Part shown: one piece after another, positions 7,994 through 22,308 of the stretch
How positions within the stretch are numbered: the stretch's first letter is position 1
Layout: each line of letters opens with the position of its first letter
Assembly (NCBI RefSeq): GCF_027580225.2
Contig: NW_027395284.1
Coordinates: forward strand, 3,808,186 to 3,872,185
DNA length: 64,000 nt
Direction: 5' to 3'
Source: Misgurnus anguillicaudatus
Taxonomy: Eukaryota > Chordata > Actinopteri > Cypriniformes > Cobitidae
Program-made: the position numbers and the translations under genes
The notes under the pieces: generated by a model
The model's database searches: none
Told to the model about the DNA's origin: nothing
The model's input: the letters and a program-made list of their open reading frames with translations, nothing else

Positions 7994-9423
7994 TGTCACA
8001 GGAGTGACGATCTTTTAGGCGGAACCAAAAATTGGGCAAGTTTGGTTCCGCCCGGATGTTTCCGCCCGGGCCGGTAAGAGAAGACACCGGACATCTGGTA
8101 GCGCCGCGGACGCTGTAATCAGCTGAATTACATACAGCTGAGAGTTATTGACAGGAGCGCCGGGTGATTGGATGAGGACGACATTCAGGAGAGTATTTTA
8201 GAGCAGTTTGAACCACAGTCTGGGTGCTTAGTATCCCCGCTGTTGGTGTGTATGGAGCGCTGAGTTAGGCTCACCGGGTACGCTGTTCTGGATTGTTGTA
8301 TTGCTCTCTCTCTCTCGTCTGGATTCTAGACCTACATTGAGGAAGATACCGAAGACCTTATAGGTGAAAGGATTAAACGAATGCTGGTCTTGGAGGAAAG
8401 AAGCGAAGGCAAGACGCACCGTTGTGAGTATACGTCTGCGGAACAGTGTTGATGGTGGCTGGAAAACGCCCTGTCTGTGTATCTGGAATTGTTGCAGTGT
8501 GAAGGCAGTCTAAGACGGAGAAATTACAGCAGTTGTGAGTAACGGAAACCTTCTTATGGGAGTGTTGTATATATATGTGACCTGTATGCTTCTCTGAGTG
8601 TTTCTGAAAGAGAGTGAAAGGCCCTACCCCTGAGCTAGTGTGGTGGGTGAGCCGAAGGGTCTGTGTGAGGAAACCAACTCCAGCGACGAAAACCAACACT
8701 AGGCCGTGTCACCATCGCTACATTCTCGTCCAGAGCAAAGTCAAGGAAGACGGGCGTCTAATGTGTGCACTGAGTGGTGGGTGAGTTTTGGATGTAGAAA
8801 TTTTCACTTGAAGTGGTGCTGTGTAATGCTGTGTATTGCAGTGGGATTGCTGTTGTCTTGTCTGACGTACCCCCGCCTCCAGTCACTCGCTCTTGAGACG
8901 ACGAAGAGGAAAGAACGGTCCTAGAGTAAGACCTGTACATAATTATGCTGTGAGTGTGTTTCAGTCTTCAAGTCACGGAGTGCGTCTCAAAGTATTTTCC
9001 CAGCTAAACGCTCGGCGGACTTGAGCTTAGGAGTGGCGGTGAAGAACTGTGCTACTGACGGTGCGTGAGTATCATCCATGATATTGTTCCCTTACCTGTG
9101 TCTTTTTGATCAACATAGAGCCTGAGGCGAAGGGGATCCGCCGGCCCGAGGTCTCGACGAAAGGGCGCCCCGGTCCAGTTTTCGATCGACCAACGGGTCT
9201 CGAGGAAAGGGCAGCGCTCGACACGGTGAGCCGGCGTGACGGTTCTCGCCCCTCTATAGACCAACGAGCTCGCCGAGAGGGTTTTGGCCCCCGGCGCCAC
9301 CTAGGAAACCACCGTCTAGTTGACGCACCGCATAGCCAGCCACCGTAAGTCCGCCCCCTGTTCAGTGAAATATAACCTGTTAAAACTGCCTGATCGACAG
9401 GAAAGAGGAGTGTGTCGTGAACA

Positions 9424-9843
9424 TCTGTGGAGAGAGAGAGACAGCGTGAATGTCGCGATAACGAACTGTGGAGAGAGCCATACCTACCCAAAGCTTTAGT
9501 CAGCGACGAGGTGAGAGAAACCATTGGAAACCGATTCACTGTGCCCTTGTGTCTCAGCAGTCATCTGTGGAAAGAGAGAGACAGCGTGAATGTCGGGATA
9601 ACGTACTGTGAAGAGAGCCATACCTACCCAAAGCTGTAGTCAGCGACGAGGTGAGAGAAACCATTGGAAACCGATTCACTGTGCCCTTGTGTCCCAGCAG
9701 TCATCTGTGGAGAGAGAGAGACAGCGTGAATGTCGAGATAACGAACTGTGAAGAGAGCCATACCTACCCAAAGCTGTAGTCAGCGACGAGGTGAGAGAAA
9801 CCATTGGAAACCGATTCACTGTGCCCTTGTGTCCCAGCAATCA
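9424..9843 (+). repeat. 140-bp tandem repeat array in 3' LTR
   Basis: Same three-unit array as 1981-2400, with units starting at 9424, 9564 and 9704. Two of the LTR differences (GAT(A/T)CACT and GTGAA(G/T)GTC) lie in the third-unit region. The 3' LTR bases match the other units, so those changes are probably in the 5' copy. Confidence 0.93.
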
Positions 9844-10165
9844 TCTGTGGAGAAGGAGAGAGCAGGGAAGGAGAGTGAGTCGATCAGCGAGGAGCTGTAC
9901 GAGATAGGCGGTGAACCGCCTCGAGCGAGCCACAGGTACACGGAATAAGAACAAGCTCATACAAACACTGACTTTGATTTATTCTGCCTCCAGGAAGGAA
10001 GAGGAGCGCGCCACGGGCAGAGGGAACCAGAGGCGGGAGCCCGTTCCCCGACGCAACCCCCATCCCCCTGTCACTCACTTGCTCGTGGCCCCCCTGGAAG
10101 GCAGAGCCGGATTTAGTTTTAATTTCCCTTTTTCCCAATCCCCAGTACTTTTTTTTAAATATTTA

Positions 10166-10175
10166 AATAAATAAA
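10166..10175 (+). terminator. LTR poly(A) signal (3' copy)
   Basis: Same overlapping AATAAA pair as in the 5' LTR, at the position expected to end the genomic transcript near 10190. Confidence 0.75.
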
Positions 10176-10303
10176 GAATATTTTTATACTTACCTGTTCC
10201 TCGTTGTTGTCTGGTCATTGGGTTGGTTTTGGGGACCTCCTCGAGGTGGAAGTTTAGAAAGGGCGTGGCTTAAACATTAGTGGCCCGCCCTTGGCTTGTG
10301 ACA

Positions 10304-10307
10304 TCAG
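10304..10307. repeat. 3' target-site duplication TCAG
   Basis: Right-hand copy of the 4-bp duplication that pairs with 547-550 and fixes the end of the retrotransposon at 10303. Confidence 0.8.
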
Positions 10308-10767
10308 CTCCGTACAGTTTGTCTGTTCTAAATGTGCTGCTGCTCAGCTCCCTCAAGTACATTTATTTTATGTACAGTGATTCATTTTATTCAAAGACCA
10401 TTTTACATTTACATTTTGCCATTAATGTAAGCCATCTCGGGATCCGCCTGCTCCGGCTTCCCACATGCACGATTATGCCGTCTGGACGCGGATAGATAAC
10501 CACTTCTCCTGCCCTGACTGCAGCTGGGAGAGCCTCTGCTCTGCTGCGCGAGGACTAGACCGCCTGTGAATGCTTTGGGACGGGGGTGGAGCCCACGGAA
10601 GCAGCGGTAGCTGCTCATTGAGAAGAGTGAATGTCACGTAAAAAGTCTCCAACAACGCCAGAAAAAGTCGCTAGATTTGTCGCTAGTCGCTTTTTTGAAA
10701 ATAAGTCGCTAAAGGGGTCTGAAAAGTCGCTAAATCTAGCGACAAAGTCGCCAAGTTGGCAACACTG
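10304..10767 (-). mobile_element. hAT-like transposon end flanking the retrotransposon
   Basis: On the minus strand this segment starts CAGTGTTGCCAAC (from 10767), the style of a hAT terminus. It continues with a run of AGTCGCT/AGCGACT heptamers (10665-10755) and then GC-rich sequence. The retrotransposon has inserted in or beside it; the other side is lost in the N gap. I recall similar ends from cyprinid genomes, but the superfamily is inferred from the terminus only. Confidence 0.5.
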
Positions 10768-11770
10768 AGCCTGTAGCATTTAATATTTCAAAGCTGATGT
10801 TCATTTCGGAAACATGATTAAAATTCTAACAACCATCAGTGTAATGATTTCTAATTATGTGAATGTTTTATTCTTTAAATATAAAAATATTTGGCTAATT
10901 GAACACGGAGTGTATTGCAATTTTTTTTTTTTTACAAATATTTACGCAGCCCTGATCTCTATCAAAAGTCCTTCACAAAAATGGAATTATCACAGCTTTT
11001 TGCTCAAAATTGTGTATTGTTGAAGAAACCTACCCATATTTGAGAGGTGATAAAAAGAGAACTAATGAAGGTAGGATGAAACATTTTTGTTTTTTCGTTT
11101 GAAAACACATGGTGTGTTCTTCATTTGATATATTGTATGTTTATATTTAAAGAAGAACATTTTCTGGAAGGCATTAAACTTTTGTGAAAATCATGAAAAA
11201 TGCTGCCACTGGCTGGGAAAGAGTTAAAGACTTTTACATAGTAGTTACACAAGTAAGTAAGGTGGCACAAAATAAAACGTTCAATCGCTCAAACTTCCAT
11301 AAACATAACTGCGCTCGAGGTCGAAGTGCTGCAAACTAAGTGCTCTTCCGCCATACAATATAGTTCTCATTTTTTATCCAATTAATAAATTGCAACGTTT
11401 TGTTTTGTGCCACTATACTTACTCGTGTAACTACTCATGTTACAGTCTTTAAACATGGAAGTGTTTGGTGGCTTCTAAATTTATCTCTGTTTGAATGAAT
11501 AGGGCTAGGCTAAATGCTAACACATTTTACGACGCGCTGTACAAAGATTAAATGCAAAAACGTATGAATTGAAAAACGGTGGTGTATTCCTTTAAAGTTA
11601 CATAAAAATTATGTTGATATGATATCATTTTTCCCAGTGTACGATTTGCTTTTCCCCTATGCTGTTGGGGGTGGGGTTTAATAAAATAATATTTTTTTAA
11701 GAATAATTGTGCATTTTTGTACGATTCGCTTTATATGAATTCATGCAAATTAGCCAACTTGTAAAAAACG
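10768..11770. other. AT-rich intergenic DNA, no gene seen
   Basis: AT-rich sequence with short poly-T tracts and no open frame of substance on either strand. I see no coding, RNA-gene or clear terminal-repeat signal. Confidence 0.6.
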
Positions 11771-12074
11771 TATACTGTAATAAAAATCTTTGCTGCCTTA
11801 ATTTTTTTTTTTGTTAAATCTACTCAGATTTACAAGTCATCTTAACTTACTATTATTTATCTTGAGATAAATAGGAGATAAATAAGAGATGAGTTGCTAC
11901 AACTTATAAAATTAAGTTGACTTTTTTCAACTATATTTTATAAGTTATAGCAACACATCTGTAGTTATTACAACTCATCTCTAGTCAAGATAAATAACAG
12001 CAGGTTAAAATGGCTTGTAAATCTGAGTTGATTTAACAAAAAATTTAAGGCCGCAAAGATTTTATTACAGTGTA
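11771..12074. mobile_element. Palindromic MITE (TACTGTAATAAAAATC ends)
   Basis: Left end TATACTGTAATAAAAATCTT and right end AAGATTTTATTACAGTGTA are inverted repeats. The arms remain complementary inward (AGTTGCTACAACTTATAA against TTATAAGTTATAGCAACA). It is about 300 bp and non-coding. Confidence 0.8.
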
Positions 12075-12177
12075 CAAATTAACAATTCTGATTGTTTAAT
12101 CTAATCTGGTGTCACAGTTTTTAAAATGGGGAAAACAAGTGTTCGGTGGCTTCTAAATTCATCCCTGTTTGGATCCT

Positions 12178-12378
12178 AATGCTGCATTCACATCAGCCGC
12201 GGTAGAGGCATCAAGCGTGAGTGATTTCAATGTTAAGTCAATGTGAAGACACGTTGACACGCGTCTGGAGGTCGCGCGGCACGAATGAGGCGTTTAGCGC
12301 GGCGCGGTAGATGCGATTCCCCCTCATTTGCGCTTCTAGTTTGACGCCTCCAACGCGGCTGGTGTGAACCCACATTAA
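12178..12378. mobile_element. Short GC-rich MITE (TGCATTCACA ends)
   Basis: About 200 bp bounded by TAATGCTGCATTCACATCAG and the inverted CTGGTGTGAACCCACATTA. The centre is rich in GCG. Its right end meets the TTAA start of the next element at 12375. Confidence 0.7.
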
Positions 12379-13226
12379 AGGAATATTCCATTTTCTTAGA
12401 AGAAAAATCCAGATAATTTACTCACCACCATGTCATCCAAAATGTTGATGTCTTTCTTTGTTCAGTCGAGAAGAAATTATGTTTTTTGAGGAAAACATTG
12501 CAGGATTTTTCTCATTTTAATGGACTACAAAGGACTATAAACAATCCCAAACGAGACATAAGGGTCTTATCTAGCGAAACGATTGTCATTTTTGACAAGA
12601 AAAATAACAAATATACACTTTTAAAGCACAACTTCTCGTCTTGATCTGATCGTGATGCGCCAGGTGACCCCACGCAATACGTCAAGAGGTCACAGAAGAC
12701 GAACGTGAAACTCCGCCCCAGTGTTTACAAGTGTGTTGAAAGAGGACCGTTCCTACGTTGTTGTATGCCAACTGATACTAATTCATGTCTTTGTGTCAGT
12801 TTATTGGTTAAAATGGTCCGAAAATTTGCGTTTTATATATGCAACACGTGACCTCCCTAAGTCACTACGCATTTACGTTAGGTCGCGCTGGACCGGACCT
12901 AGACGAGAAGTTGTGCTTTAAAAGTGTATATTTGTTATTTTTATTGTCAAAAATGACAATCGTTTCGCTAGATAAGACACTTATGCCTCTTTGGGATTGT
13001 TTATAGTCCTTTGAAACTCCGTTGAAAAAAACTGTTACGTGTTGAGTTAAGTGTTATTTGTTGGTGTCTATTTAAGTCCATTAAAATGAGAAAAATCCTG
13101 CAATGTTTTCCTTAAAAAACATAATTTCTTCTCGACTGAACAAAGAAAGACATCAACATTTTGGATGACATGGTGGTGAGTAAATTATCTGGATTTTTCT
13201 TTTAAGAAAATGGAATATTCCTTTAA
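12375..13226. mobile_element. TTAA-flanked palindromic MITE, family A copy 1
   Basis: Starts TTAAAGGAATATTCCATTTT and ends with its inverse ...GGAATATTCCTTTAA. The arms are complementary over hundreds of bases (AATCCAGATAATTTACTCAC against GTGAGTAAATTATCTGGATT). The internal motif CGTTTCGCTAGATAAG, or its inverse, appears on each arm. About 852 bp, no coding capacity. Three relatives follow at 23905, 51863 and 55716. Confidence 0.9.
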
Positions 13227-13462
13227 GGAATGAATGGGGCTAAGCTAAATGCTTACACATTCACGATGTGCTGTACAAAGATTAAGTGCATGCATAGAAA
13301 AAAGATAGGTATGTATTAATTTGTCTAAGTTGAGGTAAGAACATAGTAAAATATTAAAAAACGGTGGTGTTTTCCTGTAACTAAACAAACTAAGTTAAAC
13401 AATTTCAACTTGTTTTTCTAAGTTATGTAAACTTTTAAAAGTCAAAAGTTTAAAAGTATATA

Positions 13463-15790
<2,328 letters not shown>

Positions 15791-15925
15791 ACACTGTAAA
15801 AAAAATCCTTGTTGCACTTAAAAGGTGCAATGTGGGACTTGTAGAAGGATCTCTAGACATAACTATATACATAACTATATTATATATAACTATATTATAT
15901 ATGTTATATATAACTATAATATAGT

Positions 15926-16400
15926 GGTGGATAGACGATTTCAGCAGTAACAACATAAACAAGCTGCTTTTGTGGTCAACGCGTAACTTCCGCTAGTAGT
16001 TTATTTATATAACAAGCAAAATAAACAACAGGTAGACTACCTAGGAAACCAAAACATTTGTTATTTTCGACGAGGTATTTGTTCAAGAGTTCAGTTTAGC
16101 AACTAGTCAGACCATTAAAAAAACTGAAACCGGAAGTAAAGTTCGGACAAGACGCGTAAATAAAGACCTTACGTAATGAACTGTATTGCCTTAGACTGAG
16201 ACGTTTTTATCTGCATACACCACTGGTCTCCTTACATGGAAGTCGCTTTCATGTCTCTACAGTAGCCCTAAAAGGACAAACTGTTCTACAGAGCGCATTT
16301 TGTCCCTACGTTGTCTTAGACGACGACATGTTTGTCCTGTTGTGGCTACTGTAGCTTCTAATTGCATTTCGAAATTGACGTTGGTTGCGATTCGCAATCT
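15926..16400 (+). mobile_element. Repeat fragment shared with 45906-46170
   Basis: AGACGATTTCAGCAGTAACA and the following 200 bases recur in reverse orientation at 45945-46170, with shared blocks such as ACCTAGGAAACCAAAACAT and AACTAGTCAGACCATTAAA. The 3' part (about 16160-16400) resembles the interior of the TTAAAGGTGCAGTGTG elements. An old, non-coding transposon relic. Confidence 0.7.
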
Positions 16401-16494
16401 CATCGCTAAGTGCCACTAAAAAGCCCATACTGTAGCTTTACATTTTTAAAAGTAATCAATTTGAAATTACAATTAATTTTAACTTTCTTGACTA

Positions 16495-16671
16495 CACTGT
16501 AAAAAGTGAAAAGTTGGATCAACTTAAAAAATTACCTCAATTGGTAACACTTGAGCTAAAAAACTTAAAATTTCACCTAAAGTAAAACAAAAGTGAAATT
16601 TTAAGTTGAAAATACAGAAGTATGTGTTATCAATTTAAGTATTTTTATAAACTTTGCACTTTTTTACAGTG
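16495..16671. mobile_element. Small MITE with CACTGTAAAAA ends
   Basis: CACTGTAAAAAGTG at 16495 and the inverse TTTTTTACAGTG ending at 16671, 177 bp, flanked by TA on both sides. A second TTTTACAGTGTA end at about 16816 suggests it sits inside an older element of the same kind. Confidence 0.75.
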
Positions 16672-17187
16672 TAGTGAGGAATTGCTATAAATTATTAAAA
16701 TAAAGTTAAATTAGTTCAAGCTATTTCAACTTTATTTTTATAATGAATTTGAAATGAATTGTAATTTGAAATGGATTAAACTTAAAATTTAAGTGCAAAA
16801 ATGAATTTTACAGTGTACCGAGAGCATTTTTGTCAAGGAAAACTACATTTTTTGAAAACGCTTTTCAAAGTGAATAGATTTTAAAATTATGTTTTCGTGG
16901 TGTAGTGTAAACTGAAAATTTAGGCTTTTCAAAAGCAATGATGTGTTTTTAGTCATGACGCAGATCAGTTTAGCCAAAGCAAGATGCTGGACAACAGTGT
17001 ACCACAGTTGTTTTGGCTACTGTTCAGTGTGATAGTGTTGTTAAAGATTAATGTCTCCACAAAAAGGCGTACAATAACTAAATGCATGGCGTAAATGACA
17101 CGTGTTGCATTTAAATACAGGAAAGCACACTACAGGGACGTAAACATTTTCAGCTGCTTCAGTGTAAATGTGCAACTTTTGGAAAAT

Positions 17188-17515
17188 GCTTAAAGGAACA
17201 CCTTTAAGCTTATTCACCGTATCCCCCAGAGTTAGATAAGTCCATACATACCGTTCTCATCTCCGTGCGTGCTGTAACTCTGTCTGACGCAGCCCCCGCT
17301 AGATTAGCTTAGCACAAAGACTGAAAGTGAATGGCTCCAGCTAGCAAACTGCTCCCAATAAGTGACAAAATAATGCCAACATTTTCCTATTTATATGTTG
17401 TGATTTGTATAGTCACACTGTGTACAAATAACAAAGTCATATGAGACACAGACATCTTTTAACAGTATACATACAGGGAACTATATTCTCAGAAGACGAA
17501 GCACTGCTATTGGGG
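17188..17515. mobile_element. MITE fragment
   Basis: Starts AAAGGAACACCTTTAAG and contains CCGTATCCCCCAGAGTTAGA, blocks I recall as dispersed repeats in cyprinid genomes. No matching right terminus is evident and nothing is coding. Confidence 0.5.
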
Positions 17516-17518
17516 CGG

Positions 17519-18560
17519 ATCAGTCCATATTAAAGATATCAAGGTTATATTTGAAGAGTTTTGTTCCAAAATGCAATAAATCCAGTTTGACTAATTTTGG
17601 TAAAAAATTGTTTTTTATACCAAGAAAATGACAAGATGAAAACCTCTATTTTTGTTACAAACTTTCACATAGCATTTTTAGGTTATAATAACATCAAAAA
17701 TTCAAATCCATAATTTGATTTTCAAAGATTTATTATAAAAATTTCCACTTATTTTTCCGCAAAATGCAATAAATCCATGAAAAGTTTTTTTGTCAAAATG
17801 CTATAAATCTATTGAATGAATATATAAATGTGCATTCATCATTGCCATGTTATATTTATTTAGTTGACTAGTGGTATACACTGATTAAAAAAATAAACAT
17901 CAATGGCATTAATCAAAAACACTTTGTCATATTAAGAACCCTGTCGTCGCTGAAGTTTTTTGACAGCGATCAGCTGTAAAATCTTTTGGTCCTGTTTGAT
18001 TTTCGTTGTCTTTGAGTAAAATAATGGAAAGTTTTTCATAAGATCTCCTGGGGTCAATGTGTTAGCATGACAAAAGTTTGATGCTGTCATGTGAGAGCAA
18101 GCAACAGACGGCATTTTTCCTTCGCCTGAGTGCATCTCATGTAAATTATTTGATTTTTATGGCTTACGTTTCTTCAACACCACAAAAACCACCACAGATT
18201 TATCAATGCCATCAAAAGTATTATTTTGTTTTTGTTTGTTTGTTGATCACGAGGTACAAAGTTCAGGAAAACTATGATTCTGTGTGTATTCAACCCACCA
18301 TTATTGTTTACAATGCGTGGAATGGTGTGTTGTGATTTGTTGATGATGACAGAATAACACGGTGGATATCGGATTTTACGTAAAATTAAGAATTTACTTT
18401 TTAATATTGACCAGATACAATACTGATTTAGGTGGTATTGTATCTCGTTTTGGAACCAAACTCTTAAATGTTTTACAGAATGCTCTTTACGTTATGTAGG
18501 ATGATTTTAGTAAATCACAAAAAAAATTTAGTTGGGTTTTTACAGACTGGGCCACAAACG
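17519..18560. mobile_element. AT-rich inverted-repeat element
   Basis: The left end has TCCATATTAAAGATATCAAG and TTTTGTTCCAAAATGCAATA. The right part has GTATCTCGTTTTGGAACCAAA and the ACAGAATG(C/T)TCTTTA(C/T)G block, which recurs at 20000 and 22960. This suggests a relic with partial internal symmetry. Boundaries are approximate. Confidence 0.45.
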
Positions 18561-19900
18561 TCACATACTTTTAGGATTAAATAAATATATTTTATAACCT
18601 TTTTTCATGAAATTCTGAAGACATTGTGCAATGCTGATCAGTCCCCTTTATCAATGAAACAAGTGTATCTCTCTCTCCTTGTGTGTTTGATCTCCTGGCC
18701 GCAAATGTGAATTTAATGGATTGATCAAAGCATGGTTAAGGACTTCACAGAGCATCCAAACGTGGCTGATGGATTAGCACCATGTGAAATTGCCCTTCAT
18801 CCTCTGTTCTCGAAAAAGCCGAGATGCCGATCTGCCTTCGACTGACTGGCATTCCGTAGAGGTTCATTCATTCTATCATCTGTCACTGTAACAAGGGACC
18901 ACATGTGTGTAATGCGAGTTTGAATGTGAAAGGACAGCAGATAAATCCAGTTAGCTGTGATTAGATTACACTAGGCTAGAATGAATGGGATCAGTTGGAG
19001 AGGTGGCAGAGAAAGGGGGGTAAAACCATACAAGCCCCTTTAACTCAATCCATTAGAGTACAACGACATATTCATTAGGTCGGGCCAGCCCAGGACTGTG
19101 GTTTAAAATGAGCTATGGTTCCCCCTCCCATTGCTTTTCCCCTTAAAAACTTCCTTCCTTTTCTCTTTCATATTGATGGTCATGGAGAGGGCTTAAAAAG
19201 GTGACCGCGGTGGGGGGTTTCGTGTGTGTGTGCCTACCATTCTTCAAACTTATTTTTTTAAGCTCCTGAGATTAAAAAATTCAGTGTTAATATAAGATTT
19301 ATTTGATTTTCTTATAAATCTAATAATATTGAACATTTTAAACTTTTCTTAACTTCATTTTTATCCCATAAAATAAAATAAAAACTGTTGTGATAGTAAT
19401 GCATCTATAAACGCATAGGCAAATCTTACGAATTGCTCATTTATAAATGTAGTTGAATGTGATGTTATTATAAAAGTATTGTCTTTCAGAGACAGCATCA
19501 TAAGTGAATCGAGCTCTTTATTGCAGTGCAGCCCTGTCATTCACCACAGGAAGCTTCTATCAGTGGGGAGGCGGGATGTTGAGTGATTGGCGTTTTGGGC
19601 ATCCAGACAACTTCCTCTGGTCGGAGGAAGAACATTAAAATCTGTCTGTGTCAGAATAATGTCCTCTCTACCTGCTTCTCTTAGGTCCTCTTTAACCTCT
19701 TTTGTTTGGTCGTCTTTGGTAGTTAACAGATATTAATATTTTGGCACACTGTGCGATTAGTGCTCAGCCTTCCATTTCACAAATCTTTGCAAAACTTAAT
19801 TTCTGACATTACAAACATTTTTTAATATGATCAATGTAAATATTTCTTACAATTAATAAGCGACTTATATATACAGTACTCTGCAAAAGTTGTAAGCCAC
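18560..19900. other. Intergenic DNA without recognisable repeats
   Basis: No coding exon is supported. 18650-19210 and 19495-19690 are more balanced in composition than their surroundings and show no terminal repeats. They are the best candidates here for conserved non-coding sequence, but that cannot be tested from one sequence. Confidence 0.4.
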
Positions 19901-21170
19901 CATATATATGTTTTTCAATCTTTGCCATGGTCTTACTCAGTCCATATTAAAGATATAAAAGTATAATTTTATATATTTATAACATTCTGTATATATTTTA
20001 CAGAATGTTTTTTATGTAGGAGGACTTTATCAGACTGATCTCACGGAAAGTTGTGTTATAGTCACGAAAAATTTGATTAATTTATTTGTGCATGGCACGA
20101 ATTTCAGCTTTTTTCATGCCTTGAGCACAAATGTCTTTTTCGTGTCACTCGCACAAATTTCTATAAATAGTTTCTCATGTCCGTTGCATGACTTTCTTTT
20201 TGTTTCATTTTATGTATTGTTTTCTCATTGTTTTTCCTATTTTCTTACCATTGTCACTTGGGGTTGGGGTTAGAATCTCTTTCTGTTACATTTTTAGACG
20301 TCCTAACCCGAACCCCAACTCTAACCCCAACTCCAGGTGAGAATAGTTTTAAAAGCGGAAGAAAACATGTGGAAACCAATACATAAAAGTATATCCAAAC
20401 CCAATTCTAACCTCAACCCCAAGCGGCAATGATTTAAAAAATACAGGGAAAAAATGAGAAAATAATACATAAAATGACACAAAGAAAAAGTTGTGTTATG
20501 GACACGAAAAAATATTTATAGAAATTCGCGGAGTGACACAAAAAAGACATTTGTGCTCAAGGCATGAAAAAAGCTGAATTTCGTGCCATGGACACAAATA
20601 AATTAATAAAAATTTTCTTGACTATAACACGACTTTTCGTGAGATCTTGTTGGATTTTACATAGATTATAGTAAATCATTTCTTTTTATGTGTTGTTTTC
20701 TCATTGTTTTTCCTATTTTCTTACCTTTATCGCTTGGGGTTGGGGTTAGAATCACTTTCTGATATATTTTTAAAATCCTAAACCAAACCCCAAATCTAAC
20801 CTCAACTAAGGTGAGAATAGTTTTAAAAGCGGAAGAAAAACATGTAGAAACCAATACATAAAGTAGATCCTAACTTAAACCCCAAAACTAACCCCAAGCG
20901 ACAATGATTTAAAAATAGGGGGAAAAAATTACACGAAAAAAGTCGTGCCACGGACACGAAAAACTATTTATAGAAAGAGTGACACGAAAAAGACATTTGT
21001 GCTCAAGTCACGAAAAAAGTTTAACTTTGTGCCATGTACACAAATAAATTAATCAAATCTTTTGTGACTATACCACGACTTTCCGTGAGATCATGTTGGA
21101 TTTTACATAGAAAATAGTAAATCACAAAATACTGACTGGGCTTTTAAATCACATAATGCCCATACATAAT
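19900..21170. mobile_element. Palindromic repeat cluster (TGATCTCACGG type)
   Basis: Modules beginning CTGATCTCACGGAAAGT and ending ACTTTTCGTGAGATCTTG alternate in orientation (20037-20650 and about 20650-21095). They share blocks such as GAGCACAAATGTCTTTTTCG and its inverse. They are flanked by the AT-rich repeat seen at 17519 and 22905. Non-coding. A related fragment is at 59560. Confidence 0.75.
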
Positions 21171-21238
21171 TATTTCTCCCTATATTATAATACAACCAGA
21201 AAATACAGAAATTTGTATTCAGAAAAAGATTTATATTC

Positions 21239-22155
21239 GGGTGATTCTCACAAAACCATTGAAACACCACGGCACTAATGATTTTAGCTTTAAAATGTGT
21301 AATATAGTAACATTAAAAAGCATCAGAATTAACACAATACTGTGTTCTACCTTGAACAATGTGTGATTTCAACATAAGAATTTATAATTGTAACTTTTAT
21401 CTCATTTTCTGCTGAAATTCTCATTACCGCAATGTGTCCGGCTGTGTTTGAACATGCGTTATGTTGTAATTTAATCAAATTAACACAAAAATATTATGAA
21501 AAAAATAAATGGATGTTTTGCTAGACTACTTTAGATGACAGAAAAAATATTTACTGAATATTCATGTATAATAATAATAAAGAAAAATTAGGAAAATGTT
21601 GTGTCCATGCCTGGTGTTCTCATCCTCCGCAACACTTTTTGAGAACAGTTTAAGCACACATACAGAATTTTAATAAAGCTTGATTTTGAGTGACCAAGCA
21701 CATGGACCAGTTACTTCAAGATGGCTACCAGGTAAGATAATTTTTTTACAGTTAATTTGAAATATTGTCTTGTCAGAATGCTTACACAACATTTTGATTA
21801 TCATTACCACAACAGATGCTTATAAAATGTTAATTTAATTAATAGAAGCATAATACTTTGATTTTAAATGCATGTGCAGAATCTCCAAATTATGTTCTTT
21901 CAGGTTTGTCGTGTCATTTTGAAAATATGTCAGTGTTGATGTTTTCTGACTGTTGCGGTAATGAGATTTTTTAGGACTAATTTTTTAAATTATGTTACAA
22001 AAAGTGTTAAATGATAAGTAAAAGTTTTTAAATTAATGTTCCCATTTACTCCAGACTTTGTTTTTCAATGTCTGGTGGGAAAAAAAGTAAATTTAAGCAA
22101 TTTTTACATTTTCATGCTTGACATTTTTAAAACCAAGTTTTCGTGAGAATCACCC
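21239..22155. mobile_element. MITE with GGGTGATTCTCAC ends
   Basis: GGGTGATTCTCACAAAACC at 21239 is mirrored by GGTTTTCG-type sequence ending GTGAGAATCACCC at 22155, about 917 bp. The interior is AT-rich with no open frame. Confidence 0.72.
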
Positions 22156-22195
22156 ATCTAGTGTGATGTCTCCTTACTTGAGCAATAGAAGCCTG

Positions 22196-22308
22196 CACTG
22201 TAAAAATTATATCAAATAAACATATATTTTCAACGTTATGTCAATTTATCACAAGTCAAAACTTAGGTTGAATTGACTTGCAAAACCAATGCTGGATTTT
22301 TTACAGTG
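22196..22308. mobile_element. Small MITE with CACTGTAAAAA ends
   Basis: CACTGTAAAAATTATATCAA to TTTTTTACAGTG, 113 bp. Internal blocks (CAAGTCAAAACTTAGGTTGA) recur in fragments at 13380, 24970 and 26830. Confidence 0.75.

Larger units (their letters stand above)
551..10303 (+). mobile_element. Intact Ty3/gypsy LTR retrotransposon
   Basis: A complete 9.75-kb Metaviridae-type element in the order LTR, primer-site region, gag, pol (PR-RT-RNaseH-IN), polypurine tract, LTR. Both LTRs start TGTCAC and end GTGACA, and the element is flanked by TCAG on both sides as a 4-bp target duplication. Gag and pol are open throughout, with no stop or frameshift other than the programmed one. There is no envelope ORF: pol stops at 7973 and the 3' LTR starts at 7994. 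By eye the two LTRs differ at eight bases plus one T-tract base in about 2.3 kb, so insertion is recent and the copy may still be competent. Integrase lies after RNase H, so this is the ordinary gypsy order rather than the Gmr1 order. I do not assign a named family. Confidence 0.96.
7994..10303 (+). repeat. 3' LTR (2310 bp)
   Basis: Near-identical partner of 551-2861. Differences I see include C/T in the first hairpin loop, C/T in the following ATC(C/T)GG, A/G in the TATATA run, T/C and C/A in the GC-rich centre, three bases inside the tandem array, and eight rather than nine T before the poly(A) signal. Open frames inside it merely repeat those of the 5' LTR. Confidence 0.96.
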
